Shown here in pieces: positions 1 to 15,000 of a stretch of DNA of 64,000 bases (position 1 is the first letter of the stretch; the number at the start of each line of letters is the position of its first letter). The notes beneath the pieces were generated by a model, which had not been told where the DNA came from, did no database searches, and saw only the letters and a list, made by a program, of their open reading frames with translations. The translations under genes and the position numbers were made by a program. The DNA comes from Petrosia ficiformis. Its lineage: Eukaryota > Porifera > Demospongiae > Haplosclerida > Petrosiidae. The stretch is taken from assembly GCA_947044365.1 (NCBI GenBank), contig OX345651.1, forward strand, positions 4,264,926 to 4,328,925. Direction: 5' to 3'.

Positions 1-1
1 T

Positions 2-3000
2 GAAGGTGACATATATATATCTGTCCACAGTAGTACTATTTATGATATGCAGATGAACTATCTTGTTCCACTAGTGAATGGTAATGCCAAGATGATCAAC
101 AGTTTATTACCAGATTTTACTCCACCAACACTGCGCGAGTTTTCATTTGATATGAATTCTGCTAATCTCACACTGACCTTTGATGAACCAGTAAATGCAA
201 GCTGTTTTATAACTACTGGCATCACGCTTGAAGGAGCAGGTGGTGACAAGGTGACCCTAACAGGCGGATTTGTTGTTGATTGTTATAGTATTGTAGTCAC
301 TATTAATGTGAATGACTACGACTTTGATCTGATGAAGAAAGCTGGTGGCATATGCAGTGATCCTTCCAGTATTTGCAAACTCATTTTATCAATGAATTCA
401 GCGTATGATATGTTCAAGAATGGAAATAACGAAACTGCAATAGAAGCAGCTACTACTATCACTAGAGACACTACAAGGCCATATCTTGTGTATTACGATC
501 TTGATCTTAACTCTGAACAGCTGCATCTAACATTTTCGGAGTACCTCTTGAATCCCGATGAAGAAACAGTCAAAGGAATAAAATTACAAGCTAGTGAGTT
601 CGAACTTGCAGACATCCTGAGCAACAGAAGTGAGAACGTAGATCCTGAAGACCCTAATTCGTACTGTGGAGAACTTAGAGCTTATCGTCTCACTGGTTCA
701 TATCATGAAAGTGGGACAGTTTTTGAGCCTGGACATCCTCCTGTCCTTACTGTGAATCTCACTACAGATGATCTGAACATTCTCAAAAGTCTGACAACTG
801 TGGCTACCAGTGTAAATGATACGTTCCTGTTAATAAATGAAAACTCTACAGTGGATAACTTTCAGAATAAAATCATTGGGACACCAGAAGACAATGCTCT
901 TCCTGTTAGAGTGTTCACACCTGATAGAATCAACCCTACACTTGACACCTTCTCACTAGATATGGACACAGGTATATGTATTTTGAGTTTTTCCGAGAGT
1001 GTTAATATAGCCAGTCTCCAAATAGTTGAGGTTTCTTTCCAAGGTTCTTATAACTACTTAAACTCTTCCATTTACACGCTGACTGGAGGTTTTTCTGATA
1101 GCTGTAACGCTCCTTTCATCAAAATATATCTGTCTATAGAAGATGTAAATGAACTAAAGAGATACACAGACATTGCTACATCAATAGACAACTTATATCT
1201 ATCTATTGAAGCTGGTACACTTCTTGATATGAATGGTAATCCACTGATACCTATCTCTTTGTACGAAGGCAAGCAAGCAGATGTGTTTGTACCTGATACC
1301 AACAACCCAATGTTAATGGAGTTTACGTTAGATTTGGATCTAGGCTCCATTACGCTTACTTTCAATGAGACTATGAATGCCCTATCATTTTTACCAGATA
1401 CTCTCAGACTCAGCCAGACGGTTCGCACTGGAGAAGTTAGTTTCAATGTGTCCAGTAGTGGTATTCTGCTCTCCGAGAACAGCACAGAAATAAGTTATGA
1501 ATTTAGTAAAGAAGATGTTGATGAGATTAAAAGGATTGATCTTTGCACTTTCAGAAGTAATGGAGATGATTGCTTCCTCATTTTTACTAACGATACCATT
1601 GAAGATATGAATTTTAATCCTGTGATCCCTGCTGAAGAAGACAGTGCCTTTCAAGTAACAAACTACATCTCGGATTCTACTTCTCCAGAATTGGTATTCT
1701 TTTCCGTTAATATGTCATTTGGGTACGTAACTCTTGGCTTCTCTGAAGCAGTGAATGTAACAACATTTAATCTTACTGCCTTAGTTCTTCATGAGTTTAG
1801 CGATGGAAGCGCTGTCCACAAATACAGATTGACTGGAGGTGACATAGTTACCTTTGAAAATGGACTCTTTGTTGAGTTCTATTTCAACAAAGTGGACTTG
1901 GAATATTTGAGATTGCATCGAGATATATATGACTCCAAATTTAATACTTATATCACAGCTGAACCAGGGACTATACTAGACATGTCAGAAAATAAACTTC
2001 AGCTTAATGCATTCTTTCTAGTCAATGAGTTTACTGGAGACACTATTGGGCCTGAAATTATTGGAGCAATTTTGGATATGGATGAAGGCTCGTTAGAACT
2101 AACATTCAGTGAAACTATCTCGGCTGTTTCTTTCACATCAGCTGATATAACAGTTGTCAATGACGATGTGAATATTACAAGCTCTTTCAAAATTGGGTTT
2201 ACGGACACTTCAGAAGAAGACGATGGCATAGTTATTAATTTCAATTTACTAACAGATGATGTGCTACAGATAAAGGCCCTTGATATGCTAGCAACATCAA
2301 GAAATACTAGCTACATTAACCACACATCCAACTTGGTAGACGATACTAGTGGCATACCAGCTGTTATAAAAATACCATTCCAGGTGGATGAATATATTCC
2401 TGATACCAAATCTCCACAACTTGAGGATTTCTTAGAACTGAATATGTTAAATAGATTTCTCACATTTCGTTTTAATGAGCCAGTGGATTTAAGCACTGTT
2501 GATCCCACATACTTCACAGTTCAGCAATTTCGTCGGAATGTATATGAAGGTGGACAGCAATTGAACTTAACTGGTGGCGAAGTTGATTACAGTGGAGTTG
2601 TCGATGAGAAAAGAGACATTGTTATATATTTGAACAATGAAGACTATAGAAGTATTGTACTTGATGATATGTTTGGCACAGGAGGTACGGAAGATGGAAA
2701 TACTTTTATTTCTATTGATTCAGAAGGTGTGTATGACTTTGCTGGTAATCCACTTGCATCTGTATATGAAAATGATGGTGAACCAGCTCTTAGTGTCATT
2801 GATGATGACTCGATACCTGAGCTTCTCTCGTTCGATCTTGACGTAGATGAAGGTTTATTAAGTCTGACATTTGATAATGTTATGGACAGCGCCACTCTTG
2901 ATGCTACTACAATCACAATCCAAGATCAGCAAATTGCTACAACATTTTACTCTCTAACAGATGGTTCAACAGGTAGTGAAGATGGATATGTTATATTAGT

Positions 3001-6000
3001 TAATATAACAAAACAAGATTTGAATGCCATAAAATTGAATGAAGGAATAGCTACCAGTACAGAGAATACATACATTACATTTACTGCTGATCTAATTGAC
3101 AGTTTCGGAAGTGATCCCGAAAATGAACTAGCTGATGGAATAAATGTGCTAGCCATTACAGATGATAGTGCTCGTCAGGTAACAAGATTTACAAATGACT
3201 CGACTTTTCCATTTCTTGAATCATTTGATCTTGATATGAACACAATGAGAGGACAAATTCTACTTACTTTTGATGAAACAGTAAATGCAGATAGTTTTGT
3301 GTTCACTGAAATTACGATCCTAAGTCAACCCACCACAAATATTAGTAACGATAATGTAACTTCTTTCGTTTTGTCCACTAGAGGTACTTTTGATCACCCA
3401 GCTACAGTGTCTTCGTCTGATAACAGCACTGTGATAATAATCTCTCTAGGATTTGACGACTCAAATGATATCAAGAGACTCACAGACCTAGCAACTATGG
3501 AGTCAAATACTTTTATTTCTTTCAGTAACATCACGGTAGTGGACATGAATGGTAACGAAGTGATTCCTGTGGACCTTGAAAATGCCGAACCAATTAATAA
3601 TTTCATTCCTGACACCACATCTCCAGTTTTGACTGATTTTTCGTTAGATATGAACACTGGCCTCGTGATTCTAACATTCTCTGAAACTGTAGATACAATA
3701 TATTTAGATCCCACTGGAATCACTCTGCAATCTAATAACACAGTATCAGCTCAGTCATTTCAACTGACAGAAGATAGTTATAATATAACTACTATAGATG
3801 ATTACATTGTTGAAGTTCAAGTTGGATTTTATGATTTGAACGAAATCAAACGTTACTATGAACTTGCTCAGTCACTTGAGACCACTTATATATCTTTGTC
3901 TGAAACAACTATTCGAGATATGAATGGAATTGAAGTAGCTACCATTGCATTCACAGATGCTATACCAGCTCTGAACTTTACAATTGATAGTACAGAGCCT
4001 CAGTTAGTGAGCTTTCACCTAAACATGAATAATGGAACTCTTCAGTTGAACTTCACAGAGACAGTGAATGTAGAGACATTTACGTTCTCTTTTATAACTC
4101 TACATTCGGAATCAAACATAACTTTATCACAATCTCATACGTTAATAGGCGGTAAACGTCTCAGTGGTGATCTATACTATCCAACAATTGAACTGCTTCT
4201 TCCAGATCAATACTCTATAAAGCTATTAACTGAACTAGCCACTTCACTCGAGAACACTTATCTTGAAATAACGTACGGAGCAGTGCAAGACATGTCACTG
4301 AATATGAACCCAGTCTTAGCCACATTCTTGGGACCAGAGAATGGAACTTATACTGAAGACACTACCCCTCCACTAATGACATTGTTTACTGCTAATCTAA
4401 ATCTCAGTCTACTCACCCTGATGTTTAATGAACCGGTTAATAGTTCCTCTATCAATTTCACAGCTTTCATTGTGATATCAAGACCAAAGAATTCTGCCGA
4501 CTCATACAGACTAACAACTGGTGACACCACTAGTGACAATGGCAGACAAATTGAGTTATATATTTCAGACTATGATCTCAATGAGATAAAGAAGCTTGAA
4601 GACTTGTTTGTAAGTGCAGATACAACCTATCTTCACTTTGATAAAGATGCTATTCGAGACATGGCAGGTAATCCGATAGAAGAGACCTCACGCATAGAAG
4701 CTTTTGGTAGTGTGAACTTCACAAACGATACGACAAGTCCAAGACTGCTTTCATTTGATTTTGATGCAAACAGCGGTAACCTCACATTATATTTCAGTGA
4801 GACTATTGACTATACCACTCTTATACTTTATGATATAAGTCTACAGTCTGATTTCTCAGCAATGGGAATGGATGTTTATAACCTAACAGGTGGTGTGATA
4901 ACACCAATGGATGACTATAGTCTCTATATCAGGCTCTCAGTAGAAGATTTAAATCAATTGAAAACGTACCGCATAGGCGTGAACAACGCAACACTGTGGC
5001 TTTCTATAGCGGAAGGTGCTATCTTAGATCAGAGTGGAGAGCGTTTGATTGGATTGTTTAATGGAAGCTCAGCTATATCTGTTGCTAGTTATACTTTAGA
5101 CTATAGTCCACCAGAATTAATGTCATTTACTTTAGATCTCACAGCTGAAACACTTCAACTTACATTTTCAGAGAGTGTTGATGCTGGTACATTGAATGTT
5201 ACAGGTATCACTCTTCAAAACTCCCGTAATAATTCACTTACGGATCCTTCAACATTCTATACTCTTTCTTCGTCATCATATAACTGGCATCATGACATTA
5301 CAAGACAAAGAATATATATCTCAAAAGAGGATCTAGATGAGCTGAAACGACTATACTTGCTTGCCACTGATATTAACAATACATACATTTCCATACTAGA
5401 AGATACTGTAAGAGACATCTTTGGAAATCCATTGATTAGTATCAGCAATGAAAAGGGATTACAGGCTGCAGCTGTAAAAGAGGATATTCTACGGCCTATG
5501 TTACTTAGTTTCAATGTTAATTTGACTTCTGAAATACTTGTTCTGACTTTTAATGAAACTGTAAATGCTTCTTCCCTCGATGTGACTTCATTTGGTTTCC
5601 AAGGTGACATGGAATTCATTGATGGTGAAACAGAACAATACACATTGACCAACAGGTCACACATTTTGGATGAAGACCCTGAGGGCCAAGATTCAACTGT
5701 TATCATTATTGACTTACATACAACTGATCTCAATAAGATTAAAGAGTTCACCGATCTAGTTACTAGTGATGAAAATACCTATCTTACAATAGAAGAAGAT
5801 GGAGTAGCTGATATGAATGGTAATCCTCTTGTACCAGTAACATCAGACAATGCCAAGGAGGTATCCATTTTCTATAACGATTACATCAAACCGAATCTTA
5901 CTAGCTATAATCTTGATATGAATACAGGTTTGGTGATACTAACATTTGATGAAACAGTTAATTCTAGCTCTCTTGATCCAGACCAACTGACATTACTCGG

Positions 6001-9000
6001 AGAACCCACAGATAATACCACAGCTCGTATTACCCTGTCAGGAGCTAAAAACACTTCAACAGAACATTCAACAGTATTGAAAATTTATATTTTAGATTCC
6101 GATCTCAATGAGATTAAAAGACAAACTGAGCTAGCTGTTGATAGAGATAGTACTTACCTTTCTATGACAGGAGTTAGTGTTTTGGATATGAATGCAAATG
6201 AAGTTAACCCAATCAGTAATAGCATGGCTATGTTAGTTCATATGTACATTAATGATACAACTCCACCTGAATTGATCGGTTTTGATTTCAACATGACATC
6301 TGATATACTCACTCTTTACTTCTCCGAAACTGTACTAGTGGATTCACTTCGTACAAACCACACCACATTTTTGAATAATGACACTATGCCACAATACTGG
6401 AGTCTTGTCTATCCTACTACCCTTCTTTCTAATGACAGCACTGTAGTCATGATAGGAATCAATAACAATGATTTAAATGAGATCAAAATCAGAGAACAAT
6501 TAGCAACTACTGATTCTAATACATATTTGTCCGTAAATGAGGATTTGATTACTGATATGTTTGGTAATTCGTTAGTATCGATTCCAAACTCAGAACGACT
6601 TATGGTCTTGGAGTACACACAAGATCTTGTTAGTCCATATCTTTCAGAATTCAGTCTTGATATGGATGGTGGAGGAATATTACATCTCACGTTCTCAGAG
6701 TCTGTCAATGTCAGTTCAATAGATGTGACCCAAATTACACTTGCTTCACAATCAGCAAATGCTCCTCAGAAATATGAAATTGGATCTCTTGGACCTGGGA
6801 GTTACTCTAACAGTACAAATGGTCCGGAAGTAGACATCTATCTTCATTTTGATGACATCAATCGATTGAAGATGTTAACAGAGCTAGTAATTACGGAAGG
6901 GACCACATTCATTAGTATCACTGAAAGTCTTTTGGAAGACATGAACGGCAACCAGATCACTTATATATTACTCAATGAATCACAACCTGTGGAAATCTAT
7001 AGCCCAGATATAACCCCACCAACACTAGAAGAATTCTCAATTGACCTTGATGCAGGAGTACTAAATCTAACCTTCTCTGAAACAGTGAATGGCGAAAGTT
7101 TAGATCGAACTGGCATAACTCTTCATAACTCCAGCAATGGAACTGGAAGTTATTTTAGATTGTATACTGGTGATGTGGAATATCTTCCAGTACATTACAT
7201 CATACCTGTACAACTCACAATTGAAGAACAAAATGCCATAAAGGAAATAACCGATCTGGCAACTTCATTCTATGACACATATCTGTCTATCGATTTTGGA
7301 TCTATTACTGATATCAGTGGTAGTGTAGTGAATATGTTAATAGCAATCTATCCCAATGATACTCTTCAAACATCATACTACAAACCGGATATAACCGATC
7401 CACAACTTTTAGATTTCTCCATTGATATGGATGGAGGAACACTCACACTAACATTTGATGAAACAGTGAGATCAAATTCTCTGAACTTGACACAAATCAC
7501 ATTGCAGAATGATACAGAGATAGGGACGACCTTCTATACTCTTACAAGTGGACAGTGGAGTGAAGATGACTCGACTGTTATTGTTGTTACATTCTCTGAT
7601 TATGACCTCAACAAGATAAAGCAATTAAGAGATCTAGCTAGCGAAGAACTTGGAAACAATACATACATTTCATTCCCAAGCAGCATGATTGAAGATATGA
7701 ACGGTAATGAGGTCTTAGTAATTGAAGATACAAATGCCAAGAGAGTATATAACTTTACGGAAGATACGACACAACCATTGTTGCTTAGTTTTGATCTCAA
7801 TCTCAACACCGAGCAACTTACTTTGACCTTCTCAGAAACAGTTGATACCCTAACTCTAATGCTAAACGAGTTTACCATATTAGGAAATAACACTAACATT
7901 AATTATACTCTCACAGGTGGCTCAACACCATCAGACGACTGGTTTATAATCGTTGTACAGTTACACATTGATGATGTGAATAACATTAAGAGAAACACTG
8001 ACTTAGCTGTGGATAACTCAACCACTAAACTCATATGGAACCCTACTACAGTTTTAGATATGAATGATAATTTACTGGATTTCACTGCAGCATTAGATGT
8101 TTCAGGGTTCACTGAAGATACTCGTCAGCCTATTTTGGTGTCGTTTGATCTAGACATGGATGCTGATCATCTAGTACTCACATTTAATGAAACAATGAAT
8201 ATAGGTACATTGTTGATACGGGAAATAACGATACAAGAGTCTGAAAATCTTTCCCTATCAGAAGCCAACATTACTCAGTATTATACACTTCGATACAGTA
8301 CAGTAATCTCTACCGATGATCCTGTTGTGAACATTAGCCTGCATCCCAATGATTCTAACTATATCAAAACATATACGAATCTTGCTACCAATGAGAACAA
8401 CACCTTCATATCACTTAGCAGTGACTTCATTGAAGACATGAATAAAAACTCATTATTTGAGATACCATCTCTTGCTGCTTATGGAGTACGTATATATACA
8501 GAGGACAGAACAAGTCCTGTTTTAGTTTCGTACATTATAGATCTCACTGCCGAAGAACTAAATTTTGTATTCAATGAAACTGTGAATATAAATTCATTTG
8601 ATGCTCAATCAGTTACTGTATACTCCAATACATCGGAGTACCTGCTAACTGGTGGAATACTGAAGTACTCCATTAATGATACTAACCTAACTCTAGAGCT
8701 CACTACAGCTGATCTCAATGAGATTAAGAAAGATGAAGACTTATTGACATCCGTAGATAATTCGTACATCACATTCTTGTCATCTCTATTACGAGATATG
8801 AATGATAACTATATCACTCCCATCACGGAGATAAATCTTGTAGCACCTGCTGACTTCATTCCTGACAAAGTGGATCCAGAATTAAATTCGTATCATCTTG
8901 ATATGAATGAAGGTGTGTTATATTTGACTTTCTCTGAGACTGTTCGAGCAGAGACACTAATGCCACAGAGCTTTGCTTTTCAAAATATCCATAATTCTTC

Positions 9001-12000
9001 TGAAGTATTTTATGGAATTAAAGAAGGACATTTATTGGGTAGTGAGAATGATCCTGTTGTTGTTATGTCTCTATCAAAACTTGATCAAGATAATATCAAG
9101 CGAATATCAGACTTAGCAACAAATCTCAATGATACATTCCTCACTGCTGATACAACAGGTATCACTGATATGAACAACAATAGTCTAGTTCTAATTGATA
9201 CCAGTGATGCGCTACAAGCTCAAAACTTCACACCAGATACCACGAGACCTCATTTAGTTCAATACAATCTTGATATGGACTACGGCACTGGTAGACTGTG
9301 GTTAACATTTTCTGAAACGATGCTAATATCATCTTTTAATGTCACTGAAATCACACTCCATGGCTCTCCCTATGCTAATGAATCCGAGTACACTCTTCAC
9401 AGTGATAGTACACCTGTGGAAGGAAGCTTTGATGATACTGTTGTGACTATTGTTATCAGTTTATACGACTCTAATGAAATCAAAAAACTCACCACCTTAG
9501 CAACCTCTAGAGAAGACACCTACCTCAGTCTTACTAACCAGACCATCACTGATATGAACGATAATGAACTAATTGAGACAGCTAGTCCAGAACAGGTTAG
9601 GAATTATACCGAAGACACCACAAGTCCAACTTTGGATAGTTTTGCAATTGATTTGGACTCTAATATATTAACATTGTTCTTCTCTGAAACAGTAAATGTT
9701 GATACGTTGAATGTGGAGGAAATAACACTTCAAGATTCTCAAGATACTCTAGATGACACAGTATGGTTAAGCCAATTGTCTTCATCTGATTCATACAACG
9801 ATGCAGTGATTGAAATAGATATTAGCAGCTACGATCGAAACATACTCACTGCTATGACTAATTTATATAACGAAAAGAATGACTCTTATATAACACTCAC
9901 CAACTATGCCATCAATGACATGGCAAATAACAGCCTCATTCCCATAAACTCATCCATGGCTCTCATAACTTCAGATTACACACTTGATATCACTAATCCA
10001 AGCTTACTGAACTTCACTGTTGATTTAGACAAAGGAGCTATATATCTGCTCTTCAACGAGACTGTTTCCCTAGAGACTATAGACTACACGAGGTTTCACT
10101 TGCATTCTGATGAATATGGAAGTATATCTGTTAACCTCACCAATGGAAGTTTCAATGAATACTTTACACATGAAGTTGTAGTGTATATGGTTCGAAGTGA
10201 TATTGATCGAACTAAAGTCACTGAGTATCTTTGGACTAATGTCTCAAATACATGGTTATTTATTGAAGATGGTGCTATATTTGACTGGACTATGATGAAT
10301 CCAGTAGAGAGTGGTGTATTACAAACAGACGAAAAGCCAATAGAGATTGAAGGACCAGTTCTCCAGTCTTATGCTGTTAACATGACAAGTGGTGTGATTA
10401 TACTCAACTTTAATGAGCCAGTGAGACCAAGGACGTTGGTATATCAGAGAATTCTGTTCCAAAATGCTGCAAATAACTACACTATGGACTATAGACTCTC
10501 TGGTGGTTCAAGTCCAAGTGGTAATGGACGCATGGTGAAAATTCAACTAACATCTTACGATCTCAACTTTGTTAAATCACTGACTAATCTGTATACAAAT
10601 GAGAACACTACTTATCTGACATTGTCAAGTGGCACCATTAGAGACATGGTAATGAATCCATCTATTCCCATATATGGTAAACAAGTTGACATATACATGG
10701 ATGATACTAATCGTCCATATTTGGTCAGCTACGAACTCGACATGAATGAAGGCATAATGATGCTTAATTTCTCTGAAACTGTTGATGTCTCTACTTTCAA
10801 TCTTCCTTCATTTGTCTTGCAAGTTGACTCCAACGTTAGCTACGATCAAGCAATGGATTTCCATTACTTTTCTTACCAAACTACAGCTATGAGCTCAGAT
10901 TATCTGGAAATGCTTGACAACAAGACTGTTATCATTGATATACATCTTGATGACCTCAATGAGATCAAACGAAAGATGATAGCCACTAGTATCAATACCA
11001 CTTGGTTGGTAATAGAGGATGAGGCTTTGTTTGATAATAATGAACAACCAGTGATTCCACTAGTTAATGGAATAACTGCTAAGCAACCTATGATATATAT
11101 AAATGATGAAACAAATCCTGTACTCCTAAGGTTTGATCTTTCTATGGATGCAGGTACACTGGTACTTAGTTTCTCTGAAACAGTCGATGCAACTACTCTA
11201 GATGTGACTCAAATAACAATACAAGACTACTTCTTTGTTGTAGAAGAAGCTTACACTCTCACAAATAGTAGTAGTCTCTACCAGCGTCCAGAGATTGAGT
11301 ATACTAGCTGTGCTGAATTGTCATCTGGAAGTGGAAGTCCGAGTGGAAGTGGAAGTGGTATATTTAGTGGATTCTCAGTGATGGTTGAGTTCGGTGACGT
11401 TGTTAATTCTACAAATGATAACAGTAGTGATCGTAACTCATCTGTGACTCCACCTATCAGTTTTAACAATCACACACTTATAGTATATCTAAGTCATGAA
11501 GATTTGAACAACATTAAAGCCCTCACATTTTTAGCCACTTCTCATTACCGTACATATATTTCACTGTCTGAACATGCTGTATATGATATGGTTGGTAATA
11601 AAATTCAAGAAATATCAGAAAACAATGCCACACGTGTTACTGAATATGAATATGATGACACAAGACCAGAGGTAGTATCATTTGACTTGGATATTGATTC
11701 TGGTAATTTGACAATTACTTTTACCGAGACTATTAATGTCAGTTCACTAGATGTAACACAACTAACTTTACAAAGTGAAAATGATCACTTTGGTTCCGTA
11801 TTGTCAACATATACTCTCAAGTCTTCACCACCTTATCCTAATACTTCTCAATCATTCAGTGAAGATGGACCAATGATTGTTATTCAGATTGGACATGAAG
11901 ATCTTAATGCCATAAAGAAAATAAGGACATTAGCAAATCATGAGAGTAACACATATTTATCATGGACATCTACAGCTATATCTGATAACGATGATAATCC

Positions 12001-15000
12001 TATCATTGCTTGTTTGTCACTATTTGCACAGGAGGTTAATTTGTTCACTGAAGATATGACAAGACCAGAATTGACTAGTTTTGATCTTGATATGAATGAT
12101 GGCAGATTGATTTTGACATTCTCTGAAACAGTAAAAGTTATTGATTCTCTTGATGTGACTCAGATAACACTACAAGCTGACAGTGAAGCAGCTGGAGTTA
12201 TTTACACACTCACTGATATTGAACCCTTTGAGAGTAGTTCAATGAATGAAGACGGTCCAGTTGTTACAATCATGATTGGCTTCACCGATTTCAACGCTAT
12301 AAAATACTTATCGGAACTTGCCACTTCAAGGAATGATACCTATATTTCAATAACTAACATGACCATAGTTGATATGGAAGACCTACAAGTTGTAGACATA
12401 CCACATTATAATGCACAGAAAGTACGCATACACACGGCAGACACTACTAGCCCTGTTCTACTGAGATTTACACTAGACATGGACAGTACAACACTTGTAT
12501 TAACTTTCAATGAAACTGTTGATACAGATACTCTGAATGTCAGTCACATCGTTTTCCAACGTGACAACATGTCGTCCATAGATTACCATTCTTCCCCTTA
12601 TGCTCTGACACCTGGTCCAAATGAGACATATACTTCGAGTGATAATGGACATATTGTGGTTATTCATCTTGGACCTACTGATAGAAATGAACTTAAAAGG
12701 AGGCAGAACCTTACTGTCAGTATAAATTCAACATGGCTGATTGTATATCCTGATGCTATAAATGACATGAACGGAAACGATTTAGTGGAGATTAAAGATG
12801 GAAATGCATTGCAAGCTGAAGGCTTTGTATCTGATCGGACACCTCCAGTACTAGTTGATTTCTCTATAGACATGGATGCTAGTCAATTTGTACTCACTTT
12901 TGATGAAACAGTACGTGCCAAAACTTTAGTGATTGATGCTATCACACTCCAAGATAATGCCAGCTACATCAATAGTACTTATACTCTTACTGATGGAAGT
13001 AGTTCACAATCTGATAGCACAATGCTTACAGTTAATATAAGCGAATTTGATCTTAATCAGCTGAAAAAGCTTTCAATCTGCAGACAGGTTTCTGATTGTT
13101 ACATACTCCACGAGTTCGCTACCGTCTTTGATATGAATAATAATCCTATTGATAACAGAGATAATGGCCAAGGTTTTGAATCATTCAGACACATTCCAGA
13201 TATCACAAACCCAGTCCTGTTGTTCTTTGATACTAATCTAACTTCAGAAACTATGACTTTGACGTTCACAGAAACAGTAAATGCTTCAAGCATTAACTTC
13301 ACTGCCTTCACTTTACAAGATTTCTTTGAGGCCAGTTACAGTTACACACTGACTGATGGTAAAGTCCAAGAAGAAGACAGCACCATTATAACATTCAACT
13401 TCTCATGGTACGACCTTAATGAAATCAAACGTAACACCGATATCTACACAGATCGTACCAACTCTTGGTTGACTATTACCCAATATGCCATTCATGATAT
13501 GGCCCTTGATCCAAATTATGTTATACCGGTATTAAATACCGAGATTGTTGCCGAGGGTCTTGTGACAGAGGAATTCTATCCAGATGTTACTCCACCGGAG
13601 TTATGGGACTTTGATCTTAACTTAACGTCTCATGAACTTATTCTCTATTTCTCTGAAACTATGCTAGCAAGAACATTGGACATTAACGAAATTACAATTC
13701 AAAATAGACAGAAAGCTGCAACTGAGATTGTCAAACTCACCATGGGTGAACTACCTTGGTATTCACAATCTTTCAGTGAAGATAATCATATCATAGTGAT
13801 CAAACTTGGACAGATTGATACTGATCGGATCAAAGCATTCACTGATCTTGCCACAGAAAACACTAACACATTTATTAGTCACACAGTTGATACAATTGAA
13901 GATATGGCTCGTAACAAGGTTGTAGAAATATCACCCAGTTATGCTCATATTGTACAAGTTCTATATGAAGACACCATTCGTCCTACATTACTAGCTTTTG
14001 AGCTCGATTTGAATACCGCACAACTAACCTTTACATTTTCTGAGGCTGTCAATGCCAGCTCTATGGAAGTTAACGAGATAACTATTCATTCTGTTGAGGA
14101 TGGAACCAATGTATCTTGGACGCTAACAAACTTAACACAAGCCAATATGTATTTGGGTACTGAAGAAGATGACTTTGGTAGTTCGTCCACCAGTGCATTT
14201 GGCGAACTATTTGACATTGAGTATGAAGATATGTCTGGAAGCACAGAAGACATCCCTCCATATTCAGGAAATTGTACAGAAGATAAATCAGCATTTTCTC
14301 CGTACCATAGCTACACAAACAGTAAAGATCTACCAATAATTATATTAGAATTGGGCTTCCTTGATATCAATGAATTAAATACTTGGACAAACCTCGCTAC
14401 ATTTATCAACAATACTTATATATCGATGACCAAGTATGCTATCAATGATATGAATAAAAACAGACTAGTTGAAGTGCCTTGGTACAATTCAACTGAAGCA
14501 AGTGAGGTAATTCCTGATAGTACACCACCAAACATTGTCTTCTTTGATTTGAATATGACATCTGAGATCCTCTCTCTAACTTTTGATGAAGTTGTTCGTG
14601 CTGACTCACTGAATGTTCAGTTTGTGGTATTACAAGATATGTCATACGTACATCTGGTATCAAATGATTCAGTACTCCGAATATATCAATTGAAACAAGG
14701 AATAGGATCTGTTATTGATGACTATATCATTTATATTGAACTAGATACTGATGATCTCAATAATATCAAGAGATTGAGAAGAATAGCCACTGCACCTGAT
14801 AATACATATCTAACATTTAGCACTGATTTGATAACAGATATGCATGGAAACAAAGTCACTGAGGTTGATAATGGTGAAGGTGTGCGTGTTAGCTGTTTCA
14901 CAGAAGATATTATAAAACCTGAGTTGAAATATTTCCATCTTGATATGAATGAAGGACAACTGTTTTTAACATTCTCTGAAACTGTAGATGCTCAAAGTTT

